Source: Leifsonia sp. Root4 (GTDB taxonomy: Bacteria > Actinomycetota > Actinomycetes > Actinomycetales > Microbacteriaceae). Taken from it: 64,000 bases of DNA. A program made the translations under genes and the position numbers. The notes beneath the pieces are model-generated. The model was given only the letters and a program-made list of their open reading frames with translations. It did not search any database and was not told where the DNA came from. The stretch lies in contig NZ_LMDN01000003.1 of assembly GCF_001425085.1 (NCBI RefSeq), positions 1 through 64,000 of the forward strand, written 5' to 3'. Below, one piece after another: positions 1 through 13,156 of the stretch; position 1 is the first letter of the stretch, and each line of letters opens with the position of its first letter.

Positions 1-88
1 CGGTTACATTCCGAACCCGGAAGCTAAGACTCTCTGCGCCGATGGTACTGCAGGGGGGACCCTGTGGGAGAGTAGGACACCGCCGGAC
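1..88 (+). rRNA. rrf: 5S ribosomal RNA, 3' part
   Basis: The first 88 bases match the 3' two thirds of an actinobacterial 5S rRNA: the CCGAACCCGGAAGCTAAG segment and the closing GGGAGAGTAGGACACCGCC segment are both present. The 5' end lies before the window. It is followed at once by a strong hairpin terminator, so this is the end of an rRNA operon. The exact 3' end is uncertain by a few bases. Confidence 0.95.
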
Positions 89-97
89 TTACTTTGG

Positions 98-130
98 AAA
101 ATGGCCACCCCTCACAGGGTGGCCATTTTT
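98..130 (+). terminator. rRNA operon terminator
   Basis: A 13-bp perfect stem (AAAATGGCCACCC paired with its complement at 117-129) closes a 6-base loop and ends in TTTTT. It sits ten bases after the 5S rRNA and is a classic intrinsic terminator. Confidence 0.9.
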
Positions 131-198
131 CGTTAAGTCATAATTGCCTAGGGATGCCGCGTTTCGCGGCGCCCATTAACAGAGAACAGGAATGCACC

Positions 199-2523
199 GT
201 GAGTGATTCTTCATCCCAGGGTCAGGGACCCGAGCGCGAGAAGCGTCCTTCGCGGGACACCCGAAGCAATGAGACACGAGGCGGTTCCGCACGTCCGCCG
301 CAGCGCGATGGGGCGCAGCAGAAGCCGTGGGAGAAGCGCGATTCCGCACCGAGCGGCGACCGTCGCCCAAGCAGCTCTGGCGACCGCAAGCCGTGGGAGA
401 ACCGCGGAGGTTCCTCCTCCGGTGGCGACCGTCGCCCGGCCGGCTCAGGTGAGCGTCGACCGGCATCCTCTGGCGACCGCAAGCCGTGGGAGAACCGTGG
501 AGGTTCCTCCTCCGGTGGTGGTGACCGTCGTCCGGCCAGCTCCGGTGAGCGCAAGCCGTGGGAGAACCGCGACAGCGGTGACCGTCGCCCGGCATCGTCC
601 GGTGAGCGCAAGCCGTGGGAGAACCGCGACAGCGGTGACCGTCGCCCAGCATCGTCTGGCGACCGCAAGCCGTGGGAGAACCGTGGAGGTTCGTCCTCCG
701 GTGGAGACCGTCGCCCGGCCGGCTCTGGTGAGCGCAAGCCGTGGGAGAACCGTGACGGGGGAGACCGTCGTCCGGCCAGCTCTGGCGACCGCAAGCCCTG
801 GGAGAACCGTGACGGCGGTGACCGTCGTCCGGCGTCGTCCGGTGAGCGCAAGCCGTGGGAGAACCGTGGAGGTTCGTCCTCCGGTGGAGACCGTCGCCCG
901 GCCGGCTCTGGCGACCGCAAGCCCTGGGAGAACCGTGACGGCGGAGACCGTCGTCCGGCATCGTCCGGTGAGCGCAAGCCGTGGGAGAACCGTGGAGGTT
1001 CGTCCTCCGGTGGCGACCGTCGTCCGGCCAGCTCCGGCGACCGCAAGCCGTGGGAGAACCGCGACAGCGGTGACCGTCGTCCGCCGCGCGATGGCGACCG
1101 TCGACCCCCGCGTGCCGGTGGCGACAAGCTGTGGACCCGTGATGGCGCTCCGGCGCGCAACGACCGTGAGGCCGAGCGCGAGGCACGCTACGACGAGGAG
1201 ATGACCGAGGAGCAGCGGAGGCAGCACGAGCTGCGCATGGTTCGCCCGCGTCACGATGACCCGGAGCTTCCCGATGACGTCTCGAGCTCCGACCTCGATC
1301 GCCTTGCACGCAACGAACTGAAGACGCTCACCAAGGACAACGCCGAGTGGGTGGCCAAGCACCTCGCCATGGCCGCCCGACTGATCGACGAAGACCCCGA
1401 ACTGGCGCACCGCCACGTGACGTCGGCCGCACGCCGTGCCGGCCGCATCGCCATCGTGCGCGAGACGCTCGCCGTGACCGCGTACGCGACCGGTGACTTC
1501 GCGCTTGCTCTGCGCGAGCTGCGCACCTACCGCCGGATCTCGGGCAAAAATGACCAGATCGCGCTCATGGTCGACAGCGAGCGTGGAGTCGGACGCCCTG
1601 ACCGCGCCCTTGAGCTCGGCCGCAGCATCGATCGCAGCACCCTGCCCGACTCCGTGCAGGCCGAACTCGCCATCGCGATGTCGGGTGCACGCCTCGACCT
1701 CGAGCAGCCCGAGCTCGCACTCGTGGAGCTCGAGATTCCGCAGCTGAACCCGAACACGGCGTTCAGCTACAGCCCGCCGCTCTTCGCTGCCTACGCCGAG
1801 GTGCTCGAGGAGCTCGGCCGCGACGCCGACGCCGCCGAGTGGCGCGCCCGCGCCAACCGCGCTGCCGCAGCGCTGGGTGCAGCGTACGGCGACGACGGCA
1901 CCGAGACCATCTCGGTGTACGAGGAGGACTACGACTACATCGAGCTCGGCGACGAGAGCGTTGCCGAGGGCATCGTGCTCGAGGATGACGCCAGCGACGA
2001 CAGCGGCCACAGCGAGGCCGACGCCGTTGACGAGGTGTCGTCGGATGACGCCGCGCCCGCCGAGGCCGAGCCGGCCGCTGACGCCGACGTGACCGTCGAC
2101 GTTGTGGACGAGGCCCCGGCCGAGGACGCACCGACGAAGGCTGCACCGAAGAAGGCTGCACCGAAAAAGGCCGCGAAGGCGGTCAAGGAGCCCAAGGCCG
2201 AGAAGCCGGCGAAGGCCGCAGGGGCAGTCAAGGCTGCCAAGGCTGAGAAGCCGGCGAAGGCTGTCAAGGCTGAGAAGCCGACGAAGGCCGCCAAGGCCGA
2301 GACGAGCGAGACCGCCGAGACCGCCGAGAAGCCCGCCAAGGCTCCGAAGGCCGCCAAGGCCGCAAAGAGCGAGAAGCCCGCAAAGATCGAGAAGGCTGAG
2401 AAGCCCGCGAAGGCGGCGAAGGCTGCCCCGGTCGAGGAGTCCGCGCCCGCCGTCGCGAAGAAGACCGTGAAGAAGGCGAAGGCCGAGTTGGTGGACGATG
2501 GCGCTGTTCAGCCGGAAGCCTAA
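199..2523 (+). CDS. TPR-like protein with KPWENR repeats and Lys/Ala-rich tail
   Basis: A 774-residue protein in three parts. The N-terminal third (about residues 40-290) is a disordered array with twelve KPWENR/KPWEKR units separated by SGDRRPASSG-type linkers. The middle (about 300-560) is helical and resembles the TPR protein Rv1691 of M. tuberculosis, which occupies the same position upstream of the same HAD-tlyA-nadK-recN genes. The end is first acidic, then a long KPAKAAKA-type Lys/Ala region like histone H1 tails. I chose GTG at 199 because an in-frame ATG at 94 would place the start inside the rRNA terminator; AGAACAGGA lies just upstream of 199. Function is unknown; the composition suggests nucleic-acid binding (inference). 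Confidence 0.85.
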   Translation: MSDSSSQGQGPEREKRPSRDTRSNETRGGSARPPQRDGAQQKPWEKRDSAPSGDRRPSSSGDRKPWENRGGSSSGGDRRPAGSGERRPASSGDRKPWENRGGSSSGGGDRRPASSGERKPWENRDSGDRRPASSGERKPWENRDSGDRRPASSGDRKPWENRGGSSSGGDRRPAGSGERKPWENRDGGDRRPASSGDRKPWENRDGGDRRPASSGERKPWENRGGSSSGGDRRPAGSGDRKPWENRDGGDRRPASSGERKPWENRGGSSSGGDRRPASSGDRKPWENRDSGDRRPPRDGDRRPPRAGGDKLWTRDGAPARNDREAEREARYDEEMTEEQRRQHELRMVRPRHDDPELPDDVSSSDLDRLARNELKTLTKDNAEWVAKHLAMAARLIDEDPELAHRHVTSAARRAGRIAIVRETLAVTAYATGDFALALRELRTYRRISGKNDQIALMVDSERGVGRPDRALELGRSIDRSTLPDSVQAELAIAMSGARLDLEQPELALVELEIPQLNPNTAFSYSPPLFAAYAEVLEELGRDADAAEWRARANRAAAALGAAYGDDGTETISVYEEDYDYIELGDESVAEGIVLEDDASDDSGHSEADAVDEVSSDDAAPAEAEPAADADVTVDVVDEAPAEDAPTKAAPKKAAPKKAAKAVKEPKAEKPAKAAGAVKAAKAEKPAKAVKAEKPTKAAKAETSETAETAEKPAKAPKAAKAAKSEKPAKIEKAEKPAKAAKAAPVEESAPAVAKKTVKKAKAELVDDGAVQPEA
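322..1065 (+). repeat. coding tandem repeats (KPWENR units)
   Basis: Twelve imperfect copies of AAGCCGTGGGAGAACCG, spaced about 42-84 bases apart, encode KPWENR/KPWEKR. The linkers come in a short form (DSGDRRPASSGER) and a long form (GGSSSGGDRRPAGSGER). Third-position differences are few, so the array probably expanded recently and its copy number may vary between strains. Confidence 0.9.
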
Positions 2524-3598
2524 AGCCGTGGCATCCGCAACACCGCTCGACGGTGTCGACGTGCTCCTCGCCGACCTGGACGGCGTCGTTTACGCCGGCC
2601 CGCACGCGATTCCCCACGCCGTGGAGAGCCTCAACCGGGCGAGTGGCTCGGCCAGGGTCGGCTACATCACGAACAACGCCTCGCGTTCTGACCGTTCCGT
2701 CGCAGAGCACCTCAGCGAACTCGGCCTGAACGTGCAGCCGGACGACGTCGTGACCTCGCCGCAGGCGGCGATGCGTCTGCTCTCCGGGCTCATCGGGCCC
2801 GGCGCGCTCGTGCTCGTCATCGGTGGCGACGGGCTGATCGTCGAGGTCGAGAAGGCCGGATACCGCGTCACGCGCTCGGCCGAGGACCTTCCGGATGCCG
2901 TCGTGCAGGGTTTCACGCCCGAGATCGGTTGGACCCAGCTCGCTGAGGCGGCGTTCGCGCTCGCCCCGACCGGGCCCGGCGCCGACATCCCGTGGGTGGC
3001 CACCAACACCGACTGGACGATCCCCGTCGCCCGCGGTATCGCGCCGGGCAACGGCACGCTCGTCTCCGCCGTGCACACCGCCGTCGGGCGCCTGCCGCTC
3101 GTCGCCGGCAAGCCGGAGGTGCCGATCTTCGAGGTCGCCCAGGACCGCTTCGGCGCGCACAAGGCGCTCTTCATCGGCGATCGCCTCGACACCGACATCC
3201 TCGGTGCGAACCGGGCCGGCATCGACTCCGTTCTCGTGCTCACCGGCATCGACAAGGCCAAGCAGGCACTGGCGGCCGGCGCCGACATGCGCCCCCGCTA
3301 TCTCCTGAACGACCTGCGCCAGCTGCACGAATCGTACCCGGAGACCGTGCTCTCGGCCGATGGTGGCCAGGCGAGCGTCAACGGCGCCGTGGTGCGCCTC
3401 CGCGGAAACGACGTGCAGATCGTGAAGCCGGGCGACGGCGGGATCGACCTGCTCCGCGCCGCCTGCGCCGTGATCTGGGCCTCGGGCCGCGCGATCTACG
3501 GCCTGAACGTTCCGGAGTCGCTGTACACGGATGCCGCCGTCAGCGATGGGAGCGCCTCGGCGCCCGTGTCGGTCGCCGGCGGTAACGTGGCCGTGTGA
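2498..3598 (+). CDS. HAD-IIA family phosphatase (NagD-like)
   Basis: 366 residues. The HAD nucleophile motif LADLDGVVYAG is near residue 26, TNNASR follows at about 65, and the late GDRLDTDILGANRAG motif supplies the Mg-binding acidic residues. This is the HAD-IIA fold that includes NagD and the M. tuberculosis Rv1692 glycerol-3-phosphate phosphatase, which has the same neighbours, so a phospholipid-derived glycerol phosphate is a reasonable substrate (inference). About 90 residues follow the HAD domain. The ATG start overlaps the preceding gene by 26 bases, indicating translational coupling; GTG at 2528 is an alternative. Confidence 0.88.
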   Translation: MALFSRKPKAVASATPLDGVDVLLADLDGVVYAGPHAIPHAVESLNRASGSARVGYITNNASRSDRSVAEHLSELGLNVQPDDVVTSPQAAMRLLSGLIGPGALVLVIGGDGLIVEVEKAGYRVTRSAEDLPDAVVQGFTPEIGWTQLAEAAFALAPTGPGADIPWVATNTDWTIPVARGIAPGNGTLVSAVHTAVGRLPLVAGKPEVPIFEVAQDRFGAHKALFIGDRLDTDILGANRAGIDSVLVLTGIDKAKQALAAGADMRPRYLLNDLRQLHESYPETVLSADGGQASVNGAVVRLRGNDVQIVKPGDGGIDLLRAACAVIWASGRAIYGLNVPESLYTDAAVSDGSASAPVSVAGGNVAV

Positions 3599-3798
3599 GC
3601 ACATACGACGAACAGCAGGGCGAGCGCGACGAGTCGGCGACCACACCGGCGACTCCCGCCGATGACGCCCTTCTTCCGCGCCTGCGCGTGATCGAGCACC
3701 AGCCGCTGGCGCAGCGCGCAGACGCATACGTGCAGCTCCACGATGAGATGCGCGACCGACTCGAGGGCGGCGACGCCCCGCGAACGCAAGGCCGGTAA
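3595..3798 (+). CDS. small conserved hypothetical protein (Rv1693-like position)
   Basis: A 67-residue acidic protein without membrane segments. It starts with GTG inside the stop of the HAD gene (4-base overlap) and ends one base into tlyA. M. tuberculosis also has a very small gene (Rv1693) between its HAD phosphatase and tlyA. Residues 28-60 look helical (LRVIEHQPLAQRADAYVQLHDEM). No function can be assigned. Confidence 0.75.
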   Translation: MSTYDEQQGERDESATTPATPADDALLPRLRVIEHQPLAQRADAYVQLHDEMRDRLEGGDAPRTQGR

Positions 3799-4610
3799 TG
3801 ACCGATCACAACGCAGGCATCCGTCTGGATGCCGCTCTGGCGGAGCGCGGCATCGCTCGTTCGCGCACCCACGCGGCGACGCTCATCGCCGATGGGCTCG
3901 TCACCGTCAACGGCAAACCGGTCATGAAACCGGCCACCAAGGTGTTTCCATCGCAGCGCATCGAGGTTGCCGGCGCGGACCACTACGTGAGCCGCGCAGC
4001 GCACAAGCTCATCGCAGCACTCGACGCCTTCCCCGTCACGATCGACGGTGCCACCGTGCTCGACGCCGGAGCATCCACCGGGGGATTCAGCCAGGTGCTG
4101 CTCGAACGCGGCGCGGCCAAGGTGCTGGCCGTCGATGTCGGCCACGGCCAACTCGCGCCTGAGCTCGCCGAGGAGGAACGGCTCACCCTCGTCGAGGGCT
4201 ACAACGTGCGCTACATGAGCGCCGAGTCACTCGCCGCAGCCAGCCGCTGGCCGGAACGACCGAGCGTCGTGGTCGCCGACCTCTCCTTCATCTCGCTGCT
4301 CACCGTGCTGCCGGCCTTCGTCGAGACCGCCGAGCCGGGCGCCGACTTCGTGCTGCTGGTCAAGCCGCAGTTCGAGGTGGGGCGCACCGGCATCCGTGAG
4401 GGTGTCGTGAAGAACCCCGGCCTCCGCGCGGAAGCGGTCAACGGTGTGCTGTGGGCAGCCCACGATCTCGGGCTCCGCACGGCGGGTCTCGTGGCTTCCC
4501 CGATTGCCGGCGGATCGGGAAATCACGAGTATCTGGTCTGGTTGAGCGCCACAGAGGGCGCTGATCCGTCAGAATGGATCGACCGAGTAACAGCCACGAC
4601 GGGAGCATGA
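3798..4610 (+). CDS. tlyA: TlyA family rRNA 2'-O-methyltransferase
   Basis: 270 residues: an N-terminal S4 RNA-binding domain (about 7-65) and an FtsJ/RrmJ-type Rossmann methyltransferase with the SAM motif VLDAGASTGGFSQVLL. In mycobacteria TlyA methylates the 2'-OH of cytidines in 16S and 23S rRNA and determines sensitivity to capreomycin. The old 'hemolysin' label is misleading. It is coupled to the upstream gene (TAATG) and lies 4 bases before nadK, as in mycobacteria. Confidence 0.93.
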   Translation: MTDHNAGIRLDAALAERGIARSRTHAATLIADGLVTVNGKPVMKPATKVFPSQRIEVAGADHYVSRAAHKLIAALDAFPVTIDGATVLDAGASTGGFSQVLLERGAAKVLAVDVGHGQLAPELAEEERLTLVEGYNVRYMSAESLAAASRWPERPSVVVADLSFISLLTVLPAFVETAEPGADFVLLVKPQFEVGRTGIREGVVKNPGLRAEAVNGVLWAAHDLGLRTAGLVASPIAGGSGNHEYLVWLSATEGADPSEWIDRVTATTGA

Positions 4611-4614
4611 CGTT

Positions 4615-5527
4615 ATGACGCCTGTGCAACGCCCCATCCTCGTCGTTGCGCACACCGGGCGCCGTGACGCGCTCGAGGCCGCCGTTGCCACCTGCGAGCA
4701 GCTGCGCGCGGCCGGTGCCACCCCCGTGATTCCCGCGGACCAGGGCGACGACCTGCGCGACTTCTTCCCCGATCACGGCGGCTCGCTGCTGCTGCTCGGC
4801 GTCGACGTGCAGCCGCAAGACCTCGAACTCGTCGTCGTGCTCGGCGGCGACGGCACCATCCTGCGCGCGGCGGAGCTCGTGCGCGGGGCCTCGGCGCCGC
4901 TGCTCGGCGTGAACCTCGGCCACGTCGGCTTCCTCGCCGAGAGTGAGCGCGACAACCTCAGCGAGGCGATCGCCCGGGGCCTCCAGCGCGACTACCTCGT
5001 CGAGGAGCGGATGACGCTCTCCGTGCGGGTCAAGGTCGACGAGACGGTCATCTACGAGACGTGGGCACTCAACGAGGCCACAGTCGAGAAGGCGAGCCGC
5101 GAACGCATGCTCGAGGTCGTCATCGAGGTCGACGGCCGCCCGCTCTCCACCTTCGGCTGCGACGGGGTCGTGATGTCGACCCCGACCGGCTCGACGGCGT
5201 ACGCCTTCTCGGCCGGCGGGCCGATTGTCTGGCCGACGCTCGACGCCATGCTCCTCGTGCCGCTCAGCGCGCACGCCCTCTTCGCGCGCCCCCTCGTCGT
5301 CGGCCCGGATTCCTCGCTGGCCGTCGAGGTGCTGGCGCGCACCGATGCCTCCGGCGTGCTCTGGTGCGACGGGCGCCGCGCCCATGACCTGCCGCCCGGC
5401 GCGCGCGTCGTCGTGCGCCGCAGCCCGGTTCCCGTGCGCCTGGCCCGGCTGCACCAGGCGCCGTTCACCGACCGCCTCGTGAACAAATTCGAACTGCCGG
5501 TCACCGGCTGGCGGGGGCCGATCGGCC

Positions 5528-5535
<8 letters not shown>
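4615..5535 (+). CDS. nadK: NAD kinase
   Basis: 306 residues, normal length for ATP/polyphosphate NAD kinases, which make NADP from NAD in the cytosol. The GGDGT motif is at about residues 77-81, NLGHVGFLAE follows, and the second conserved block has TPTGSTAYAFSAGGP. A GGGAG ribosome site is 9 bases before the ATG. The 3' end overlaps recN by 8 bases; the nadK-recN pair is widely conserved in Actinobacteria. Confidence 0.95.
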
Positions 5536-8949
<3,414 letters not shown>

Positions 8950-8967
8950 GACGAGGGCGCATCGCGC

Positions 8968-9651
8968 ATGACGAACAACGATGAGCACCGCGAACCGCCT
9001 GCCGCCTCGGCAGTGGCCGCTTCGCCGCTGGCTGACACGCCGCAGGCGGTCGAGGTGCTCTCGTCCAGCACGGTCTTCACCGGCCGTGTCTGGGACGTGC
9101 GCCGCGAGAGCTTCGAGTACAACGGCGCGGTCATCGAGCGCGATTTCGTCGACCACACCGGTGCCGTCGCCGTGCTCGCGATCGATGAGGCGGAGCGGGT
9201 GCTGCTGATCAAGCAGTACCGGCATCCGGTGCGCACGCGGGAGTGGGAGATCCCGGCCGGGCTGCTCGATGTGCGTGGCGAGAGCCCGCTCCTCGCCGCA
9301 CAGCGTGAGTTGGCAGAGGAAGCCGATCTCGAGGCGAGCGAGTGGAGCGTGCTCAGCGAGTTCTACACCTCGCCGGGCGGCAGTGACGAGGCGATCCGGA
9401 TCTACCTCGCCCGTGGCTTGAGCGCCACCGCCGAGGCCTTCGCGCGCAGCGACGAGGAGGCAGACATCGAGCTGCGCTGGGTCACGCTGGACGAGGCCGT
9501 CGACGCCGTGATGGCCCGCGAACTGCAGAACCCGTCGCTCGTCGTCGGCGTGCTTGCGGCCACGGTGGCCAGATCCCGCGGATGGCGGGGCCTGGAGGCC
9601 GGCGACGTGATCTGGCCCCGGCATCCGAAGAGTGAGGCGTTCGGCGCGTGA
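8968..9651 (+). CDS. NUDIX hydrolase, ADP-ribose pyrophosphatase type
   Basis: 227 residues. The Nudix box is seen in [24 protein letters not shown] (key residues REL and EE), preceded by the QYRHPVR segment typical of ADP-ribose pyrophosphatases. It probably hydrolyses ADP-ribose or related nucleoside diphosphate sugars. A GAGGG site precedes the ATG, and the gene overlaps xerD by 4 bases. The same pair (Rv1700-Rv1701) exists in mycobacteria. Confidence 0.9.
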   Translation: MTNNDEHREPPAASAVAASPLADTPQAVEVLSSSTVFTGRVWDVRRESFEYNGAVIERDFVDHTGAVAVLAIDEAERVLLIKQYRHPVRTREWEIPAGLLDVRGESPLLAAQRELAEEADLEASEWSVLSEFYTSPGGSDEAIRIYLARGLSATAEAFARSDEEADIELRWVTLDEAVDAVMARELQNPSLVVGVLAATVARSRGWRGLEAGDVIWPRHPKSEAFGA

Positions 9652-10625
9652 CGGCCGAGCCGGAATCCGCGGCGACCGCCGTGATTGCGGTTCCCCACAC
9701 AGCCCCGGCGACCCCGCCGAGCGACGTCGAGCGCGCCGTGCAGAACTACCTGCGCCACGTCACCGTCGAACGCGGGCTCTCTGCCAACACCGTCGCCGCC
9801 TACCGCCGCGACCTCGCGCTCTACACGCGCTGGCTGGCCGATGAGGGCATCAACGACCCCTCCGCCGTCACGAGCAACCACGTGAGCGACTTCGTGCGCC
9901 ACCTCGGCACGCGCGAGGAGGAGCCGCTGAAGGCCTCCTCGATCGCCAGGGTGCTCTCCTCCGTGCGCGGCTGGCACCGCTTCCTGCTCGATGAGGGCAC
10001 GACAGAGACGGATGCCGCCCACGAAACGAAACCGCCCAAACTCGGCAGCCGGCTGCCCAAGGCCATCACGATCGAACAGGTCGAGGCGCTGCTGGATGCG
10101 ACCCGCGGCGACGAGGTGCAGCAGCTGCGCGACCACGCACTGCTCGAGCTGCTCTACGCGACCGGGGCGCGCGTCTCTGAGGCGGTGGACCTGAACGTCG
10201 ACGATGTGATCGACCGCGAGGTCGTGCGGCTGCTCGGCAAGGGCGGCAAACAGCGCATCGTTCCCGTCGGCAGCTTCGCCAGGGCGGCCATCGACGCCTA
10301 CCTCGTGCGTGCCCGCCCCGTGCTCTCCCGGCGTGGCACCGCGACGCCTGCCCTCTTCCTCGGTTTGCGCGGCCAGCGCGTGTCGCGGCAGAACGCCTGG
10401 CTCATCATCCGGGCCGCCGCCGCTCGCGCCGGGCTCGAGGTCGAGGTGTCCCCGCACACGCTGCGGCACTCCTTCGCGACCCATCTGCTGGCCGGTGGCG
10501 CTGATGTGCGCGTCGTGCAGGAGCTTCTCGGTCACTCCTCTGTCGCCACCACGCAGATATACACATTGGTCACAGCCGATACACTCCGCGATATGTACAC
10601 GAGTGCCCACCCTCGCGCTCGCTAG
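9648..10625 (+). CDS. xerD: site-specific tyrosine recombinase XerD
   Basis: 325 residues. It resolves chromosome dimers at dif with XerC. The N-terminal SAM-like core-binding domain (about 25-115) precedes the catalytic domain with Arg175 ([12 protein letters not shown]), [31 protein letters not shown] and nucleophile Tyr305. Its position between the NUDIX gene and the parA-scpAB cluster identifies the housekeeping XerD rather than an integrase. Confidence 0.94.
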   Translation: MTAEPESAATAVIAVPHTAPATPPSDVERAVQNYLRHVTVERGLSANTVAAYRRDLALYTRWLADEGINDPSAVTSNHVSDFVRHLGTREEEPLKASSIARVLSSVRGWHRFLLDEGTTETDAAHETKPPKLGSRLPKAITIEQVEALLDATRGDEVQQLRDHALLELLYATGARVSEAVDLNVDDVIDREVVRLLGKGGKQRIVPVGSFARAAIDAYLVRARPVLSRRGTATPALFLGLRGQRVSRQNAWLIIRAAAARAGLEVEVSPHTLRHSFATHLLAGGADVRVVQELLGHSSVATTQIYTLVTADTLRDMYTSAHPRAR

Positions 10626-10739
10626 AATCGAACACGTGCTTCCGGCGACTCCGGTGGCACCGTCGGGTCCACGAATTCACCGGGCACGATGTTTGTTGGG
10701 CAATGTTTGATGGGCGCAGGCCCAGACCAGGAGATCAGC

Positions 10740-11663
10740 GTGGCGAGTATGCGAGACAACTCGGCGGAACTTCCCCTCGCTGAACTTTCCGCCCTGGGCC
10801 GACCGGCGGCGGGTGCGGCAGGTGCAGGCCTCGGCCCGACCAACCGCCCGCAGACCGATTTCCCGGTTCCGGCCCCGCTGAAGGGCCACGGACCGGCCAG
10901 GGTCATCGCCCTCTGCAACCAGAAGGGCGGCGTCGGCAAGACCACGACGACGATCAGCCTCGGTGCCGCACTGGCCGAGTACGGCCGCCGCGTGCTCGCC
11001 ATCGACTTCGACCCGCAGGGCGCCCTCTCGGCCGGCCTCGGCGTTCCCACGCACGACGTGCCCACGATCTACGACCTGCTGCTCTCGCGCTCCGTCGACC
11101 CGCGTGACGCGATCCAGAAGACCAAGGTGCCGGGGCTCGACGTCATCCCGGCCAACATCGACCTGTCTGCCGCCGAGGTGCACCTCGTTAACGAGGTCGC
11201 CCGCGAGCAGATCCTCGCCAGCGTGCTGCGCAAGGTCAGCGACGACTACGACGTCGTGCTGATCGACTGCCAACCGTCCCTCGGCCTGCTGACCGTCAAC
11301 GCCCTCACCGCCAGCCACGGCGTGCTCATCCCGCTGGAGTGCGAGTTCTTCGCGCTCCGCGGCGTTGCACTCCTGATCGAGACCATCGACAAGGTGCGCG
11401 ACCGCCTGAACCCCGCCATCGAGCTCGACGGCATCCTGGCCACCATGTACGACTCGCGCACCCTGCACTCGCGCGAGGTGCTCGAACGCGTCGTCGACGC
11501 CTTCGGCGACAAGGTGCTCGAGACGGTCATCGGCCGCACGGTGAAGTTCCCGGACGCCAGCGTCGCCGGTGCCCCCATCACTCAGTTTGCGCCGGAGCAC
11601 GCGGCAGCGCGCGCCTACCGGCAGCTCGCGCGGGAGCTGGTCAGTCGTGGCGCAGTCGCCTAG
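10740..11663 (+). CDS. ParA/Soj family ATPase
   Basis: 307 residues from GTG at 10740, chosen because AGGAG sits 6 bases before it; an ATG at 10689 would add 17 residues without such a site. The deviant Walker A motif NQKGGVGKTTTT is at about residues 60-71, followed by the ParA blocks DFDPQGALSAGLG and DCQPSLGLLTVNAL. ParA ATPases act in DNA segregation. Here it is joined to scpA/scpB (17-base overlap with scpA) as Rv1708 is in M. tuberculosis, and no ParB partner is next to it, so a role tied to SMC-ScpAB loading is likely (inference). Confidence 0.92.
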   Translation: MASMRDNSAELPLAELSALGRPAAGAAGAGLGPTNRPQTDFPVPAPLKGHGPARVIALCNQKGGVGKTTTTISLGAALAEYGRRVLAIDFDPQGALSAGLGVPTHDVPTIYDLLLSRSVDPRDAIQKTKVPGLDVIPANIDLSAAEVHLVNEVAREQILASVLRKVSDDYDVVLIDCQPSLGLLTVNALTASHGVLIPLECEFFALRGVALLIETIDKVRDRLNPAIELDGILATMYDSRTLHSREVLERVVDAFGDKVLETVIGRTVKFPDASVAGAPITQFAPEHAAARAYRQLARELVSRGAVA

Positions 11664-12486
11664 CGCGGCCGCGCCCGCTCAGCCCATCGACGCCGGCTTC
11701 AGCGTCGCCCTCAGCAACTTCTCCGGCCCATTCGACCTGCTGCTCAGCCTCATCTCGAAGCACGAGATGGACATCACCGAGGTCTCGCTCAGCCGGGTGA
11801 CCGACGAGTTCATTGCCTACCTGCGCGGCCTCGACTCCGAGAAAGAGCTCGACCAGGCCAGCGAGTTCCTCGTCGTCGCGGCCACCCTGCTCGACCTCAA
11901 GGTCGCCGGGCTGCTTCCACAGGGTGAGCTCGTCGACGCCGAGGACGTGGCCCTGCTCGAGGCCCGCGACCTGCTCTTCGCCCGCCTGCTGCAGTACCGC
12001 GCGTTCAAGGAGGCCTCCGCCTGGTTCGGCTCCCACCTCGAGCTCGAGTCCAGCAGGCACGCCCGCACGGTGCGCCTGGAGGAGAAGTACCGCCAGCAGA
12101 CCCCGGAACTCGTCTGGACGCTCTCCGCGGCCGACTTCGCGGCGATCGCGACGCTCGCGTTCACCCCCCGCGACATCCCCGTCGTCGGCCTCGACCACCT
12201 GCACGCCCCGCTGGTGAGCATCCGGGAGCAGGCCGCCCACATCGTCGCGGTGCTGCGCGGGGGAGAGCCGACGACCTTCCGCCAGCTGATCAGTGGCCTC
12301 GACCACGAGTCCGGCAGCCAGAAGGGCATCGTCATCGCCCGCTTCCTGGCCGTGCTCGAGCTCTACCGGCACGCGGCGATCGCCTTCGAGCAGCTCGAGC
12401 CGCTCGGAGAGCTCACCCTGCGCTGGACAGCGGAATCCTGGACCGACGACAGCCTCGCCAACCTCGGAGCCGATTATGATGCCTGA
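11647..12486 (+). CDS. scpA: segregation and condensation protein A
   Basis: 279 residues. The kleisin subunit bridging SMC heads with ScpB. Conserved FSGPFDLLLSLISKHEMDITEVSLSRVTDEF block at the N-terminus, and the C-terminal winged-helix part (VARFLAVLELY-like: IARFLAVLELYRH). I selected GTG 11647, which overlaps the ParA gene by 17 bases; an upstream ATG at 11569 would lie deep inside it. Confidence 0.92.
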   Translation: MAQSPSAAAPAQPIDAGFSVALSNFSGPFDLLLSLISKHEMDITEVSLSRVTDEFIAYLRGLDSEKELDQASEFLVVAATLLDLKVAGLLPQGELVDAEDVALLEARDLLFARLLQYRAFKEASAWFGSHLELESSRHARTVRLEEKYRQQTPELVWTLSAADFAAIATLAFTPRDIPVVGLDHLHAPLVSIREQAAHIVAVLRGGEPTTFRQLISGLDHESGSQKGIVIARFLAVLELYRHAAIAFEQLEPLGELTLRWTAESWTDDSLANLGADYDA

Positions 12487-13156
12487 AACTGAGACCGTGC
12501 CCGACACCGACGCGGAGACGTCGACCGACACCGCGCCCGAAACCGAGACAGCGACGGCGACTGCCACTGTGCGCGAGCTCGACAAAGACATCGACATTGA
12601 GCGCGCGCTGGAGGCGATCCTGCTCGTCGCCGACGAACCGCAGGGCCTCGTACACCTCGCCACCGCGCTCGGCCGCCCCGTCGCCGAGACCGCGGCCGCC
12701 GTCGCCCGCCTCGTCAACGACTACGACGGGCTCGACGAGAACGGCCAGCCAGCCGGCATCCGGCGCGGCTTCGAGCTGCGCGAGGTCGGCGGAGGCTGGC
12801 GGTTCTACGTGCGCGCGGAGTATGACACCGTCGTCGCCGATTTCGTCGTCACCCAGAACCCCAGCAAGCTCTCCCAGGCCGCGCTGGAGACGCTCGCGGT
12901 CATCGCATACAAGCAACCCATCAGCCGCGGCGCCATCGCCTCCATCCGGGCCGTGAACGTCGACTCCGTCGTACGCACGCTGCTCGGCCGCGGACTCATC
13001 ACCGAAGCTTTCACCGACGCCGAAACCGGCGCCATCAACTACGCCACGACCGATCTGCTCCTGACGCAGCTCGGCGTGAACTCCCTCGACGAACTGCCGC
13101 CGATTTCTCCTCTGCTCGAGGACGGCGCGGAAGGATTCAGCCATGACCTACGATGA
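12476..13156 (+). CDS. scpB: segregation and condensation protein B
   Basis: 226 residues from ATG 12476 (a second ATG follows at once), with GGAG 8 bases upstream. The first 40 residues are an acidic Thr/Glu-rich tail (ETETVPDTDAET) not needed in other ScpB proteins. Then come the two winged helices, with ERALEAILLVADEP and LAVIAYKQPISRGAIASIRAVN. It overlaps scpA by 11 bases and the next gene by 14. Confidence 0.92.
   Translation: MMPETETVPDTDAETSTDTAPETETATATATVRELDKDIDIERALEAILLVADEPQGLVHLATALGRPVAETAAAVARLVNDYDGLDENGQPAGIRRGFELREVGGGWRFYVRAEYDTVVADFVVTQNPSKLSQAALETLAVIAYKQPISRGAIASIRAVNVDSVVRTLLGRGLITEAFTDAETGAINYATTDLLLTQLGVNSLDELPPISPLLEDGAEGFSHDLR

Noticed and set aside
322-1065. CRISPR-like array
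   Set aside because: The repeats are in frame, code for KPWENR and have repetitive rather than unique spacers.
176-1309. Long open frames on the minus strand and other plus frames over the KPWENR repeats
   Set aside because: They arise because the repeat units have a multiple-of-three length; the products are Arg/Pro/His-rich and have no start signals.
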